This document shows positions 4,996 to 5,201 of a DNA stretch of 5,201 nucleotides, piece by piece. The DNA lies in the NCBI GenBank assembly GCA_041591895.1, contig JBFHRE010000156.1:1-5201 (forward strand), in the 5' to 3' direction. Position 1 is the first letter of the stretch; each line of letters begins with the position of its first letter. Position numbers and translations under genes: made by a program. The notes beneath the pieces were generated by a model that was not told where the DNA came from, did no database searches, and worked only from the letters and a program-made list of their open reading frames with translations. The stretch is from JBFHRE01 sp041591895 (lineage in GTDB: Bacteria; Actinomycetota; Acidimicrobiia; Spongiisociales; ZC4RG35).

Positions 4996-5052
4996 AACGG
5001 GCCGTCTCTCCGTATTGCGGTCGAAGGTCCACGAGAGGGAGAGGAGATTCCC

Positions 5053-5201
5053 ATGAGGAGTCGTTCGATCAGGACGTACGGAATGCTGGCTGCGCTGGCG
5101 GCATTGATGGCGCTGGCGCTGCCAGCGTTCGCCGGTGGTCGTCCGCTGCATGCCGAGCTACTGGCCGCGAGTGAGGTGACACCGATAGACCTTGGGGCGA
5201 G
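5053..5201 (+). CDS. Exported protein, probable CHRD domain, N-terminal part
   Basis: 49 codons visible, running off the right edge. ATG 5053 is preceded by GAGGAG at 5041-5046 with 6-nt spacing inside a longer purine tract. Residues 1-8 carry three Arg (MRSRSIRT), 10-26 are a hydrophobic Ala/Leu/Met core ending ALPAFA, so cleavage after Ala27 is likely; export by Sec is expected. The first mature residues, GGRPLHAELLAASEVTPIDLGA, resemble the opening of CHRD-domain proteins (RPL-A-L-GA-EVP), which are extracellular and functionally poorly known. Too little is visible to be sure of the domain. It is 147 bp downstream of the channel gene with its own ribosome site. Confidence 0.75.
   Translation, partial: MRSRSIRTYGMLAALAALMALALPAFAGGRPLHAELLAASEVTPIDLGA

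Noticed and set aside
4977..5020. TTGCGT and TATTGC as a promoter for the exported protein
   Set aside because: The spacing is about 23 nt, too long for a standard promoter, and neither hexamer is a good match.
4045..5151. Minus-strand open frame of 368 codons
   Set aside because: Antisense to the channel gene and to the start of the exported protein; His/Arg/Asp-rich low-information translation, explained by high third-position GC in the real frame.

Overview
The window reads as chromosomal DNA from a high-GC actinobacterium. The coding frames are strongly G/C-biased in the third position, GTG and TTG starts occur, and two genes look leaderless, with a TANNNT-type box 6-7 nt before the start codon and no Shine-Dalgarno. 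The gene set (secreted S8 protease, small MbcA/ParS-type protein, MMACHC-like cobalamin protein, two-TM CASTOR/POLLUX-like channel, probable CHRD exported protein) suggests the Acidimicrobiia or a related lineage, but that placement is inference. I see no mobile element, CRISPR array, tRNA or rRNA.

Layout: (1) 1-728, minus: N-terminal 242 codons of a secreted subtilisin-like protease. (2) 729-879: divergent intergenic region with CTAG-containing repeats. (3) 880-1218, plus: 112-aa protein with an MbcA/ParS/Xre toxin-binding-type C-terminus and no RES toxin beside it. (4) 1231-1542, minus: unrecognised 103-aa protein, convergent with (3) across 12 bp. (5) 1601-2299, minus: 232-aa homologue of human MMACHC (CblC), the cobalamin dealkylase/decyanase. 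(6) 2300-2503: divergent intergenic region with a leaderless promoter for (5), a GC-rich inverted repeat, and a plus-strand stretch resembling a compact or decayed cobalamin riboswitch. (7) 2504-2974, plus: gamma-glutamylcyclotransferase-fold protein. (8) 3052-4905, plus: 617-aa CASTOR/POLLUX-type ion channel with two TM segments and two RCK-like domains. (9) 5053 to the end, plus: start of an exported, probably CHRD-domain, protein.

The most interesting block is 1231-2974. An MMACHC-like protein is divergently arranged with a gamma-glutamylcyclotransferase-like gene, and sequence resembling the cobalamin-riboswitch core lies between them. The MMACHC-like protein keeps all three arginines known to hold glutathione in animal CblC, replaces the cobalamin-site His122 with Gln, and adds a CxCxxxC cysteine cluster. 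A small unknown protein lies 58 bp downstream on the same strand and may share its transcript. Together these hint at a bacterial cobalamin-processing locus using a gamma-glutamyl or other low-molecular-weight thiol. The functional link is inference; the sequence similarity is direct.
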